64,000 nt of DNA from Panax quinquefolius (GCA_020205615.1 CM035167.1:135732568-135796567); one strand, 5' to 3'. Shown: positions 11,430 through 22,911, counted from the stretch's first letter. The notes: a model not told the origin generated them from the sequence alone. Numbers and translations: made by a program.

Positions 11430-13285
11430 TGTTTTGAAGGTTAAGACCTTCCACAAACATAAGATCAGTGGGTCTTTTCCCTGTCATCATCTCCAATATT
11501 AAGATTCCATAGCTGTACCGTACACATCCCCCATTGCAGATAACTCACTTCCCATGCCTTACTCTGCCATTCACAAACAAAAAAAAAATCACTCAAAAAA
11601 GAAGCCAAGATTACATGCATGTTTTTATTAAGACTAAAAAAAGGAACCAACCGTAATAATATGAATGAGAATCCAAACATGGAACTTCACATTCTATTTA
11701 TGAGCATATACATGCTGGTCATACTTATGACACTGAATGATATAAACTTCTAAGAACATACTCGTATGCCAAAACTTAATTAAAGGAAATAGGGTGTCTA
11801 GCTACTTTGACAATCTCGATTCTCGAGGGAGAAAAAAAATCAAAAAAATAAATTAATTGCAGTCTTATCCATTGAAAAATCAAATAAAAATAACATCATG
11901 TAAAACAGTAAAAGTATATATGATCAAGCAAAGATTAAGGAGGACACTAAATAAATGGCTCTTAACAACTCTCCCCATTCCAAATTATATAAGATCGTTA
12001 TTGACTTTGTTAATTTGAGACTTTTTTACAAATTAAAATTGAGATGATTCACTAAAAATTATGAAAGAATAAATGTTAGAATGAGTATGACTAATTGTAT
12101 AGTTGACAATAATCATCATTATATTGACTAAAATTAAAAAAATAATGTTAATTTTGAGTTTGAAAATGATGTTATATTTTGAAACGGAGGAAGTATATAT
12201 ATCAGTTCTAGAAATATTTAAATTTTGAGAGGAGTTGGTTTACCTGGAGCTGCATAGATCTCATATTGTTCCTCTTACCCCGAGTGAGCTGCTTTGAATT
12301 GCATCAGTGTGTCCGTGAAGAAGTTTTGCCAACATGAGCGACCATGTCTTCATCAAGTAGAATGTTGCTTGGGTTTAGATGATCACAATGTATGATGGGA
12401 TTCTCATACTGGTGATGAAGATAATCGACTGCACAAGCCACATCTATGGCAATGTTAATTCTTTCAAGGAGGCTATAATATAAGTCCATGCAGTTCATCC
12501 ACTCCATTTTGTGTCTCTGGGTGCAGCCACCTCTCTAAACTCTCATTGGGCATGAGCTCGTAAACTAAATCTTTACATTCATTACCTTGAAAATCGACAG
12601 TTGAGCAAGAAGTTATGACCTTTACCAGATTACGATGTCTAATATTTCTCAAACCTTTAGAAATGACTCCTGAATTGAAGTAGTAATGAGGATGGTAACG
12701 TTTTTGCTCCAAGAGAGCAATAAAGACAACATGCATCACGATTACCCCAAGCAGTACGTAGAAACCATTTTATATGCTTCTTTGATTGCTTGATTGATGG
12801 TGCATTTGAATAGCAGGAGTGACACGGGAAGAGTTATCTGCCAAAATTCGATATAATTTATGTTTTGGTATTTATATAAAATTTAAATATTTGATGTATT
12901 TTTATTTATTAATTAGTAGTCAAGGTAGTTTTAATTATTATTTAGTAATTTTAGTAGTTTTAATTATTATTTAGTAATTTTAGAAAGTTTTTCAATTCTA
13001 TTATAGTCAATTTATCTCACACTTTGTGAATTCATGTGATTACAAAGTATGTACGTAGATTTAATTCATGTGATTGTTTCTATTTTTTTACCGTCTTTCG
13101 CTGTGTCGTATTGTTTCCGACAAATGATATTTATAATATATTAACACCTTTAATTGGTACCTCACCTTCAAAGTCGTTAAAGGATAAATTCAGATTTTTC
13201 AAGGGGAACTATAATTCTCAATGAAGTTTGGAATCTGCCCGCCCAAACAAGTTGTTACGAGAAAGATCAAGGTTTTAAAGTATGA
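11430..13285 (-). pseudogene. LRR receptor-like kinase pseudogene 1 (non-RD, class XII type)
   Basis: Minus-strand fragments of one receptor kinase in the right order. Last LRRs lie at about 13280-13125 (LDLSRNNLF-like, then LNLSFNDFEGEVP after repair of indels). A 370-bp AT-rich gap replaces the membrane region and N-lobe. The kinase part at about 12740-12240 has RNIRHRNLVKVITSCSTVDF and a mutated catalytic loop HCDHLNPSNILLDED. Exon 1 ends CAGCTCCAG/GTAAA near 12243. The intron runs to about 11562, and exon 2 at about 11560-11430 has SELSAMGDVY and a broken ITGKRPTD region. The family senses ligands at the cell surface. Loss of the N-lobe, frameshifts and a changed loop make it dead. The intron site matches the gene at 49093-52553. 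Confidence 0.85.
12926..12982. repeat. 27-bp tandem duplication
   Basis: Two adjacent copies of a unit beginning TAGTTTTAATTATTATTTAG, in the AT-rich gap of pseudogene 1. Confidence 0.7.
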
Positions 13286-13982
13286 TGGTTAATTTAATTT
13301 TGGAATATATAATTTTGCATGATTTAAGATTTTAAGTTTGAAACAATGGTTGTCTTGTAGTAATGTATGTATCTTTAGAATTTGTATGGTACTAATAAAT
13401 TTTAACTTTTCAATTTGAGAACTTGTAAGTTTTGAATTATTTTCGGATTAGTTTTCAAAAATTTAACTTTTTTGTAGTTGGGTATTATATACAACTTGAT
13501 ACAAACCCCCCGCGTTGCGGCGGAATTATTTAAATTTTTAATAATAAATGTGTGCGTACAATTAATAAATTAAAATAGTATATTATTGTGCAATGATCAA
13601 ATTTTACATCGAAAAATAAATGAATATACATTATAGAGGGTAGTGGTGAGAGTTTACTGGTTTGTGCATTACACTCTAAGTATATGACTATTGCTTTTAA
13701 GCTAGTGGCAAATTAAGTGATAATCTCAAATGCAAATGCAATAATCTCAAATTTTAGCATATAATATCTAAAAATTTAGAAAATAGGCAAACCAATGAAA
13801 TAATTCCACCCGCTTCTGGGTTATGTTAAACATTTCTGCATATAGCTGTAACCTGTAAGTAATAATGTGTGTATATAATAGAAGGAAGACAGAGAGACAA
13901 AACGAAAAAGAAGAGGAAAATTGACCGTGAAGAAGAAGAAGCCATGATTACTATTTACTTATGAGAATAAATAATTAGCCTG

Positions 13983-13985
<3 letters not shown>
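13286..13985. other. Intergenic, no gene
   Basis: AT-rich DNA. A small GC-rich hairpin (CCGCGTTGCGG) lies near 13510. Nothing else is supported. Confidence 0.4.

Positions 13986-13986
<1 letters not shown>

Positions 13987-14033
<47 letters not shown>
13987..14033. repeat. (AT)n microsatellite
   Basis: Uninterrupted alternating A and T, about 23 units. Confidence 0.95.
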
Positions 14034-14037
<4 letters not shown>

Positions 14038-14636
14038 TGGAGGATTAGGTCGGTGATCATTAACATTATTTCAAACTCTAATCGGTTAGGAAATTTTATC
14101 CATATATGAAGAGATTAAATTCTACTTGGTTTGTTATTATTTATCCATAATTTAAAAAGGGATATGATATAATTAAGATAATTGGCTTGTTATTATTTTT
14201 CCATAATTTAAAAAAGGATAGGATATAATTAAGATAATTGGGACATAATTAAAATTAGGCAAAAAGCACCTTTTGGCCACTGTGGTTATAGTGATTTAAC
14301 GAATTAGCCACTTTATTTAAAAATATTCAATTAGCCCACTGAACTTTTTAAAAATGTTCAATAAGCCCATTCCGTCCAATTTCTTGGACGGACGTTAACA
14401 AATTGCACACGTGACATTGAAAAAAAAAACAAAAAAAAATTATTTTCTGATGTGGCAGCATAAAAAATAAAATAAAATAACACCATTGATTATGTGGCAT
14501 GTACAATACATGTTGACTTTATATTTAATTGTATAAGACCATTTTTTTTTTGAAATTTTTAGACAAAAAAAAAATAATGCAAATTATAAATATAAATAAA
14601 TTAATATTTATAAACATAAAGAAATAATGAAATTTT

Positions 14637-14940
14637 CTTTTCTTTTTCTTTACCTAAATATTTATAATATGTATAATATTAATAAAATTAATAATATAAT
14701 ATATATAATATGTATGTCTTATTTTAAAAATAAAATAAAAATACTTTTATGTTTTAAAATACTTATAAAATAAAAATATTTTTATATTTTATTTTCTTTC
14801 TTTTTTCTTTACCTAAATATTTATAATATTGATAAAAATTAATAATATAATATATATAATATGTATGTCTTATTTTAAAAATAAAAATACTTTTGTTTTA
14901 AAATACTTATAAAATAAAAATATTTTTATATTTTATTTTC
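14637..14940. repeat. Tandem duplication of about 157 bp in the left arm
   Basis: Two copies, each beginning with TTTTCTTTACCTAAATATTT and ending in a TATTTTTATATTTTATTTTC-like segment. The right arm holds only one copy of the start, so the duplication postdates formation of the arms. Confidence 0.75.
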
Positions 14941-14999
14941 AAAATTAACTATTACAAAATCTTAATATTACAAAATTAACTATTAAAAATCTTTTCTCC

Positions 15000-15293
15000 C
15001 TCTTCTCCCCAACCTACTTTCTTCCTCCCCAACCTTCATTCGTCTCGCCAAAATTACCCACGCCATCGCCATCAAGAAATTATGTGAATAATGATGCGGA
15101 AGAGAGCCACGTGTTCAATGCCATAAAATCCGATGGTCGAACAACATCCAATCCATTCACCTACCCAAAGCCATAAAATTGATTACGATCCGGCCGAGAA
15201 CAACCCAGAATTTTTGAACAGGAGAGGATTCACGATCATAGCGACGGCGATGGAGATTAAACGATTGGATCTGTTGAGATTAAAGGCTGTTAC
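15000..15293 (+). other. GC-richer inner segment of the foldback element, possible captured gene fragment
   Basis: This segment has normal coding-like composition, unlike the AT-rich arms. It includes an open frame from 15133 that reaches the LTR junction (SHKIDYDPAENNPEFLNRRG, then MEIKRLDLLRLKAV). Past the nest, at 38154, the sequence continues with similar composition (GGTCTCCGGCCGATGAGACT). Mutator-like elements often carry host gene pieces. I do not recognise the gene. Confidence 0.35.
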
Positions 15294-15814
15294 TGCGACG
15301 CCCCCAAAATCGGTATACATCACCTATTCTGAGTCGCCAGATACATGGTACAGAATATAAATACAATCTCTAATATACAACAAGAGAGCTGTGAGTTTTA
15401 ATACAAATATTGTCATCTAGACAATATTCACACTCAATGGAGTCCTCATTACATTTATTATTACACTATTTCACAGAATAGTGAGGACTACTAATGCACC
15501 ATCTAGGACCATCACTCTGTTCCCCGACTAATCCCAGCTACGTTCTCATTTCCTGAAGAGAACAGTGAAAGAAATGGTGAGCTCAATTAGCCCAGTAAGA
15601 AATATTATGACTAAGATAATGCAGAATAAATTATTGTTAGCCTTCAATAGTGTTAAACTGATAAAATATAACAAACATCAAGTTTAACTGCAGCGGAACA
15701 AGCAATCCATTAGAAGAGTCAAGTAGAGAATAAAATCTACTATCTTTATGATTTAAAAGGTTTTTCATCACTTTTATCGCTGAGACTCAGCTTAATAAAT
15801 AATCCACATCATTA

Positions 15815-16255
15815 AATCATCCCTGCACTACAGGCCAAGGATATTCTTTAGTATCACGACCACAAATTATCCATACTCTACGGGCCAAAGATAATCGTGT
15901 TTTCATTAGTATCACGACCACAAATTATCCATGCACTACGGGCCAAAGATAATCGTGTATTCATTAGTATCACGACCACAAATTATCCATGCACTACGGG
16001 CCAAAGATAATCGTGTTTTCATCAACGTTCCTGATCATGCCATAAAACAATTCATCTTTACTCCCTTGGCCGAAGAGAATTCATAGCCATAATCATACCA
16101 AAAACTGTCCATCAATGCACTACGGGCCAATGAGGACTTTTAATTTTTACATCATTTGTAACATTATGGTCATGATTATACCGAATAATCCCTGGTCATA
16201 ATCATACCAAGTCCATCTATGCACTACAGTCCACAGATGACTTTCAACATAACAT
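15815..16255 (-). repeat. Array of seven hairpins with conserved loop and changing stems (LTR A, best copy)
   Basis: Reading the plus strand, each hairpin has a loop near TGCACTACGGGCC. Stems are: ATCC/GGAT (15819-15844); three copies of ATTATC/GATAAT (15867-15896, 15927-15955, 15986-16014), each with an outer CAC/GTG; ATTC..CTT/AAG..GAAT (16051-16080); GTCC..CA/TG.GGAC (16109-16137); and AGT.CATCT/AGATG.ACT (16210-16243). The stems differ in sequence but remain self-complementary, while the loop is kept. The array lies 750-1190 bases downstream of the LTR TATA box on the transcribed strand. Confidence 0.8.
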
Positions 16256-16554
16256 AAACATGAGGATGATGACAATGATATAAAAATTCAATTAAACAAG
16301 TTCAAGAATTAATTTGTCCAGGAACCAATAACGTCCAAATTGTCAACATGATACTTCTTTGTAGAATAAAATTCAAGAATGCTCAGAAGAATATTTCCAT
16401 GAAAAATACTGGATAAAGCGCAAATATCAAGGATATTCCACTAATTTCATGAAGTATATAAGTTAAAATTTTAATCAACTGAGTATAATACCGAATGGAA
16501 TAACAAAAGATATCACCATGCATGCGGTACTTAGCAGACGGTTATTCCATGAGA

Positions 16555-16775
16555 ATAATAATAACGGAATAAAGTCGGTGAAATTCACACCGGCAAGCGG
16601 ATGTTCCAAATGAGAATAATAAATGCGGAATAATAAATGATGGAACCAGTAGGTGTATATAAGATGCATATGATATTCCGGCGAGAATAATAAAGACGGA
16701 ATAATAAAAATGGAACCAGTCCCACAGTATAGCACAAACAGGATATTAAAGCCAGAATAATAAAAACAGAATAAT
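16555..16775 (-). repeat. 62-bp-type repeat array in 3' LTR of A
   Basis: Diverged relatives of the array in H. Here the stem pair reads CGGAAT and ATTCCG where H and E have CGGAAC and GTTCC, a matched change on both sides. Confidence 0.75.
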
Positions 16776-17008
16776 GAAGAATGTCACCAAGTATAGGGTA
16801 GTCGCATATCTGAGTTATTCCATATATAACAATAAAGAAATAGAATAATGTAAGTTCTCTTCTTGAATACAAAAGAATAATATCCTTACTTAGTAAAATA
16901 ATACTTGATATAAAGAGTAGTGAAGTAGCAGAATACTTTTCTTTTTTTCTCTATAATTTCTCTCTAGAGTTTCAAATTGAATTTGTAAGAAATAATGAAG
17001 GAATGAGC

Positions 17009-17021
17009 TTCTATTTATAGG
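17009..17021 (-). promoter_or_regulatory. LTR promoter TATA box (A, 3' LTR)
   Basis: Minus strand reads CTATAAATAGAAG. The 5' LTR copy at 37204-37217 is the same and would be the functional one. Confidence 0.65.
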
Positions 17022-17952
17022 AGAATGGAAGAACACTATTCATGGATGAAATAATTTTGCAAATATACGTATCAAGGTTTTGATATCACCAATGCAAAAA
17101 TTCAATCAACTAACCAATAAGATTACAACAAAAAAATTAAAATATAATACATATATATAAACACATGTTTTCAACTTATATATATCAATATTATATATAC
17201 ACCACTTAATTTTTCTCCCCCATAACCAACATCAATCCCCCACCCACCCAATAATCAAATTCACTACACTCTTACACATCACTATCACACTACCACTTTT
17301 CCACCATTTTCCACTCACACACATCACTTTCACTCTTTCTTTTCTCCCTACCACTCTCCACTCACACATATAATATTATATATATACACACACATCACAA
17401 TCTTATATATATATATAAACTCATTCCCCATATGTAACTCTCTCCCACCCCCATTTCCAAAATCAGTTTTTCAACACATATGGGCCCCACATGTGGGCCC
17501 CACCTTTAAATAATTTCTACCAATTATTTTGAAAAATGGGTAAATAGAATCAAATAATAAGCAAAAGCGGGTGACTTCTCACGAAGCATCAATAATCAAT
17601 ACCGTAGTGTTCTATGCAACCACGCCAGACATTCGCATTTCTTTATTACCTAGTAGTTCAACAGTATTAACGGTAAAACTTTCGCCGTTATTTTCATAAA
17701 AATATTTTTGTCGTTTTCTCAATCCGACAATAATTCCGTTGTGGGGTCCACCAATGATTGCGCCGTTGTACGAATATTCCCTGCTAAAACGAATATTCCC
17801 CGACTAATCGAATATAATACAACAACTTGCATACTTTGTAAAATTTCTAAATACTACCCACAACTATAACATTATATCAAATCCACACCATAATTTTTAA
17901 AAAAATATTTCGAAAAATTTAAATCTATATTCATAAAATATGGGGTCTCACA

Positions 17953-18990
17953 ATGGAATTTCGCCCTCGAAATTACGTACGTACCTGGTATGCCAAACCG
18001 ATGCGGACACTTCGTCAGATTCTAACTCTTAAGGTATAACCTTTAAGTGTAGAATATATTCTAGGATTTAAACAGGTACATCTTTATACGTTAAATCATC
18101 CGCTATCCCGTCCGGTTTTAAATCAATAATGTGGTTCGGGTCGTCCACATATTTACGTAACATTGATACGTTAAAAACGTTATGAACACGCGACATACTT
18201 AGCAGTAAAACGAGTCTATAAGCCACAGTTCCTACTCAATCGAGGATTTCAAATGGGCCAATTAAATCGAGGGTTGAGATTTCCTCTCTTCGTCGATTCT
18301 TGCTTCTAGAATAACGCTCTCTTGAACCTTCTTCTTCACATTCGTCAGCTCCGGGTTTGTAGCTTAAGCGACTTTAACATTATCGATTAAAGTCGATTCT
18401 AATCGTATATTCGTTATCTTCACGTGGGTTCGTATATTCGCACTTGTAAACGCATACGATCTTCTACTCAACGTGTCAGCTACCACGTTCGCTTTTCCAC
18501 GATGATATTGAATGGTACGATCGTAATCTTCAACAGCTCAAGCCAACTTCTTTGGCGCATGTTACGTTCGTATTGGTTGAAGAAATATTTGAGGGTTTTA
18601 GAAATGGGTTTTGTACTGGGGTCAATACAAAATTCGATTTCACGCTCTAGGGGTAGGCTAAGAAGTCCTTCGAGAATACGTCAGGAGATTTATTAACAAT
18701 AAAAATATCATTTAAAAACTGTGACTCTCATCCAAGACTTGGATAGCACATGAAATGAAGGTTTCTACTAACGAAGTTTCAATCGATAAGTCAAAGTCTA
18801 ATCTCTCTGGAGTCAAATTTAAACGTTGAGCGCAAGCAAGAGAGATAAAAGAATGGGTAGAACCGGTATCTAATAAGGTATAGACTCCGTAAAAATTTAT
18901 ATTTAACTAACCCGTGATAACTTCGTTCGATTCCTCGTCAGGGTAATTCAAAACTCGATGCTGGATTCTCCCAATTGCTATCGAAAAAGA
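17953..18990 (-). pseudogene. Pol remnants of element A: integrase end, RNase H end, protease and RT start
   Basis: Minus-strand pieces in gypsy order but with large deletions. Integrase C-terminal part is at about 18290-18000 (similar to the LNPRFIGPFQILDRVG region of D, with stops). The RNase H tail is at about 18560-18400, joined directly to the start of RT at about 18600-18690. Protease-side sequence follows to about 18990. Most of RT, RNase H and the integrase core are gone, so A could have moved only with enzymes supplied by a relative. Confidence 0.75.
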
Positions 18991-19113
18991 GAAATACATA
19001 TCATCTATTTTAGCTTTCTTGGATCGGACTTCTTTTTCCACAATATCAACGCGTCGTGCGGCTTTTACCCATGCATCTTTCATTCTCTCTCGTTCAGTTA
19101 TTTTTTCTTTCAG

Positions 19114-19509
19114 CTACTCCTTGACATTTGAATTCTCAGATTCCAGCTTTAATATCGTATACTCTGCCAAAGAGTGCTTCTGTTCAACCATCGCACATTG
19201 GGTAATACAATTTTGAATTATTGCATCCCTTTGTTTTACGACCGTCTGCCGTTCTTCAGCCTGCACTTCTAACTCATGAATACGATTTTGCAATTCTACA
19301 TTTTGATCAATAAGTTCTTCTAATAAATCATCCTCAGGTTCCTCTTCTTCCTCACTCTCAGTTGCTACCTTTGCGACTAGCTTGAGTGCAACTTTTAATT
19401 CCTCAATCACCACATGGATATCTCTAATCACATTATCTTGGTTGCTGATTAGAGGTGTCTCCACGATCTCATGTGCTCCATTGCTATTCTCAACATTTTC
19501 GGATGCCAT
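19114..19509 (-). CDS. Coiled-coil protein of 131 aa in the gag position of element A
   Basis: An intact frame starting at the ATG at 19507-19509 (the first ATG after the primer site). The N-terminus MASENVENSNGAHEIVE matches the start of gag in H (MTSENVEN), but the retrotransposon gag core never appears. Instead residues about 35-128 are charged and heptad-like: a run EEEEEPEDDLLEELIDQNVE, then IHELEVQAEERQTVVKQRDA, ending KLESENSNVKE and a stop. It could be an N-terminal gag oligomerisation domain cut short by deletion, or an independent protein of a nonautonomous element. It is the only uninterrupted frame in A, while its pol is wrecked. No enzymatic motif is present. Confidence 0.5.
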   Translation of the reverse strand: MASENVENSNGAHEIVETPLISNQDNVIRDIHVVIEELKVALKLVAKVATESEEEEEPEDDLLEELIDQNVELQNRIHELEVQAEERQTVVKQRDAIIQNCITQCAMVEQKHSLAEYTILKLESENSNVKE

Positions 19510-19679
19510 TTTCAAACACTGTCACAAAATAAAGGTTAATTGACATATCATATATTATCCCTATACTCTGACCGGCCAATATTAATTCCAAATAATCTTA
19601 GGTAGGTCATACTAGCGAAGGAATTCCCCGTCTCTCCCCTCCTAGTTCTTGTCTCACATCTCAGCCGGGGATCATATCC

Positions 19680-19697
19680 CTAAGCTTTGATACCAAC
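19680..19697 (-). promoter_or_regulatory. Primer binding site of element A
   Basis: Minus strand reads TTGGTATCAAAGCTTAGGG-like sequence directly after the LTR end at 19698. It is the same tRNA-Met type as in H and D. Confidence 0.85.
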
Positions 19698-21150
19698 TGT
19701 GACGCCCCCAAAATCGGTATACATCACCTATTCTGAGTCGCCAGATACATGGTACAGAATACAAATACAATCTCTAATATACAACAAGAAAGCTGTGAGT
19801 TTTAATACAAATATTGTCATCTAGACAATATCCACACTCAATGGAGTCCTCGTTACATTTATTATTACACTATTTCACAGAATAGTGAGGACTACTAATG
19901 CACTATCTAGGACCATCACTGCTCCCTAGGACTAGTCCCACTACGTTCTCATTTCACGAAGAGAACAATGAAAGAAAGGTGAGCTCAACTAGCCCAAAGA
20001 AGAAATATTATGACTAAGATAATGCGAGAATAAATTATCGTTAGCCTTCAACAGTGTTAAACTGATAAAATATAACAAACATCAAGTTTAATTACAGCGG
20101 AACAAGCAATCCATTAGAAGAGTCAAGTAGAGAATAAAATCTACTATCTTTATGATTTAAAAGGTTTTTCATCACTTTTATCGCTGAGACTCAGCTTAAT
20201 AAATAATCCACATCATTAAATCATCCATGCACTACAGGCCAAGGATATTATTTAGTATCACGACCATAAATTATCCATGCTCTACGGGCCAAAGATAATC
20301 GTGTTTTCATTAGTATCACGACCACAAATTATCCATGCACTACTGGCCAAAGATAATCGTGTATTCATTAGTATCACGACCACAAATTATCCATGCACTA
20401 CGGGCCAAAGATAATCGTGTTTTCATCAACGGTCCTGATCATGCCATAAAACAATTCATCTTTGCTCCCTTGGCCGAATAGAATCCATAGCCATAATCAT
20501 ACCAAAAACTGTCCATCAATGCACTACGGGCCAATGAGGAATTTTAATTTTCACATCATTTGTAACATTAAGGTCATGATTATACCGAATAATCCCTGGT
20601 CATAATCATACCAAGTCCATCTATGCACTACAGGCCACAGATGACTTTCAATATAACATAAACATGAGGATGATGACAATGATATAAGAATTCAATTAAA
20701 CAAGTTCAAGAATTAATTTGTCCAGGAACCAATAACGTCCAAATTGTCAACATGATACTTCTTTGTAGAATAAAATTCAAGAATGCTCAGAAGAATATTT
20801 CCATGAAAAATACTGGATGAAGCGCAAATATCAAGGATATTCCACTAATTTCATGAAGTATATAAGTCAAAATTTTAATCAACTGAGTATAATACCGAAT
20901 GGAATAACAAAAGATATCACCATGCATGCAGTATTTCAGCATGTAGCGGTTATTCCAACTGAATAATAATAACGGAACCAGGTCAGGTGAAATTCACACC
21001 AACAGGATGTTTCAACAAAATAATAAATGCGGAATAATAAATGATGGAACCAGGTCCGGCAGATAAGACAGAGCGAGGATATTAAACGAGAATAATAAAG
21101 ACGGAATAATAAAAATAGAACCGTGTCCCAGATAGCATGATGAGGATATA
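19698..21150 (-). repeat. 5' LTR of element A, first part
   Basis: Corresponds base for base to 15294-16745 of the 3' LTR. Interrupted at 21150 by B and resumes at 36940. The hairpin array lies at 20217-20655 with the same stems as in the 3' LTR, and the 62-bp-type array starts at 20935. Confidence 0.9.
20217..20655 (-). repeat. Hairpin array in 5' LTR of A
   Basis: Same seven hairpins as 15815-16255. Differences between the two copies sit mostly in the loops (for example TACTGGCC against TACGGGCC near 20340). Confidence 0.8.
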
Positions 21151-21706
21151 CAGAAGACCCCAACTTATTATAAATAAAATCAATTTCCTCTAATTATATT
21201 TATGAATAATAAGGTATTAATTTGATATAATTCTCTGGTTATGGGTGAAATGTGCAAATTTTACAAAATATGCAAGTGGTTATAAAATAATCATTGTTGT
21301 GGGGAATATTCGTTTGGTCGTGGAATATTCTTGTTGTCGGGGAATATTAAATGCAATTGCCTTGATCATTTATGGGCCCCATAATGTAGAATAAGCATCG
21401 GATGAAAAAAAAAGCGACAAGTTTGAGTTTTTATAAATAACTGGCGTAGTTATTACAATTAACCTTTGTTGGAATACCCGGTGGTTAAAATACGATGTCT
21501 GGCGTGGATGCAGTGATTGATGAATTATTGATCCTTACGTGAAGGCCTTTACTCAATAATTGTTACGATGTAGTTACTATTCAATATTTTATTTTATTGA
21601 TTCAATAATTGTTGCGTTGATATTTTATATTATTGTTGTTTCAATAATTGTCACTGCACAGTATTTCCCATTATCAGATCAATAATTCATATTATTTGAA
21701 TAATAT

Positions 21707-22530
21707 TGTTACGCTCCCAAAATAGGTTTACATCACCCATTTTGAGTTGTCAATACATGGTACAGAAACAACTACAACATTATTATTACAACAGTAAAAC
21801 TGTGAGTTTGAATACAAATATTACTTTTAGACAATATCTATACTCAAATAAATCCTCATCACATTTATTGATACATTATTTTACAAAATGGTGAGGACTA
21901 CTAAACAACTCTCTCTAGAACCTTCATTCCATACCCCAGACTTCGCACTCGCTTATATTCTCGCCTCACGAGAAGAAAAATGGAACAAAAAGGAAAAGGG
22001 TGAGCTCAACTAGCCCAATAAAGAATATTATGACTAAGATAATATACAACAAATTATCATTAGTCTTCAACAAGGAAAAAATCTAATAGAATACAATAGA
22101 CAACAAGTTTTAAATCAATATTCGCAGCGGAAATAATAATTCATTAGAAGAGTTAAGTAGAGAATGCAAACTACTATCTTCTATGTATGAATTTAAAAGT
22201 TCATCGTCTATCTTTTATCCTGTAACATCAATCAATATATATCTGGAATCAAATATTCATCTTTGCACTACAGGCCAAAGATATTCATCAGTTGGTCATG
22301 TTCATCTAAACACATGTTCATCTTTGCACTACGGGCCAAAGATATTCTTCAGAAATCATTCATCTTTGCACTACAGGCCAAAGATATTCCATAATATCAT
22401 CATTTAAGACTGAAGATGATGAAAATTATTTTTAAAGAAACGAATCCAGTGAAACAAAATGACAAGGATTAAGGATTAAGGATTCGTACTTTATTTTATC
22501 CAGGTCCAAAAATACCTCAAAAATAATCAC
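21707..22530 (-). repeat. Truncated 3' LTR of element C
   Basis: Begins at the LTR 3' end (TGTTACGCTCCC, a variant of TGTGACGCCCCC) and follows the S/C/D subfamily to the sequence ACCTCAAAAATAATCAC. Hairpins with stem ATCTTTG/CAAAGAT are at 22258-22390. Confidence 0.85.
22250..22395 (-). repeat. Hairpin array in 3' LTR of C
   Basis: Three hairpins with 7-bp stems (ATCTTTG/CAAAGAT) and loops CACTACAGGC, CACTACGGGC and CACTACAGGC. Confidence 0.8.
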
Positions 22531-22911
22531 ATGCTCCTTCCTATCCAAGATCTTGACAGGTACCTCCTCATACGTTAAGTCTTCGGCTATCTCATCCGGT
22601 TCTAACTCTATAACGTGTTTCGGGTCTTTCACATATTTACAAAGTACAGATATGTGAAACACATTATGAACACGAGACATACTCGGAGGTAACGCGAGTC
22701 TATAGGCTACATTTCCTACTCGGTCAAGAATTTGAAATAGACCAATAAATCGTGGATTGAGCTTTCCTCTCTTCCCAAATCTTGTAACTCCCTTCCATGG
22801 AGCAACTCGCAACAACACATGATCCCCTATACTAAATTCCACGTCCTTTCGATGAAGATCCGCATAACTTTTTTGTCGATCTTGTCTTGGTTTGTATCGT
22901 TGTCGAATCAT
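22432..22911 (-). pseudogene. In-frame fusion of integrase C-terminus to LTR sequence (element C)
   Basis: One uninterrupted frame of 159 codons. Residues 1 to about 127 are the integrase C-terminal part: MIRQRYKPRQDRQKSYADLH, then the GPY/F-type module LNPRFIGLFQILDRVGNVAY, PSMSRVHNVFHISVL and the start of the chromodomain region (YEEVPVKILDRKEHV). The last 30 or so residues (IIFEVFLDLDKIKYESLIL onward) are translated LTR. The joint at 22528-22533 overlaps CA/CATG present on both sides. It is unlikely to work, because the catalytic core lies in a broken frame upstream. Confidence 0.8.

Larger units (their letters stand above)
14258..15293. repeat. Left arm of the foldback element
   Basis: Terminal inverted repeat 14258 to about 14680, then an AT-rich tandem duplication, then a GC-richer inner segment (15000-15293). 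The arm ends where LTR A begins, with GTTAC at 15289-15293 as the left copy of A's target site. Confidence 0.8.
15294..17952 (-). repeat. 3' LTR of element A
   Basis: Begins TGTGAGACCCC on the minus strand (at 17952) and ends GGGCGTCGCA (at 15294). Contains the hairpin array 15815-16255, the 62-bp-type array 16555-16775, a TATA box at 17009-17021 and a CA-rich, TA-rich U3 (17130-17450) without the 20-bp enhancer repeats of H and E. Confidence 0.92.

Noticed and set aside
13500..13525. GC-rich hairpin (CCGCGTTGCGG) as a Helitron terminus
   Set aside because: No CTRR end at the expected distance, no TC start and no second copy in the window.
15815..16255. Regularly spaced repeats resembling a CRISPR array
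   Set aside because: Plant LTR context, repeat and spacer lengths irregular, no cas genes. The repeats are hairpins inside a retrotransposon.
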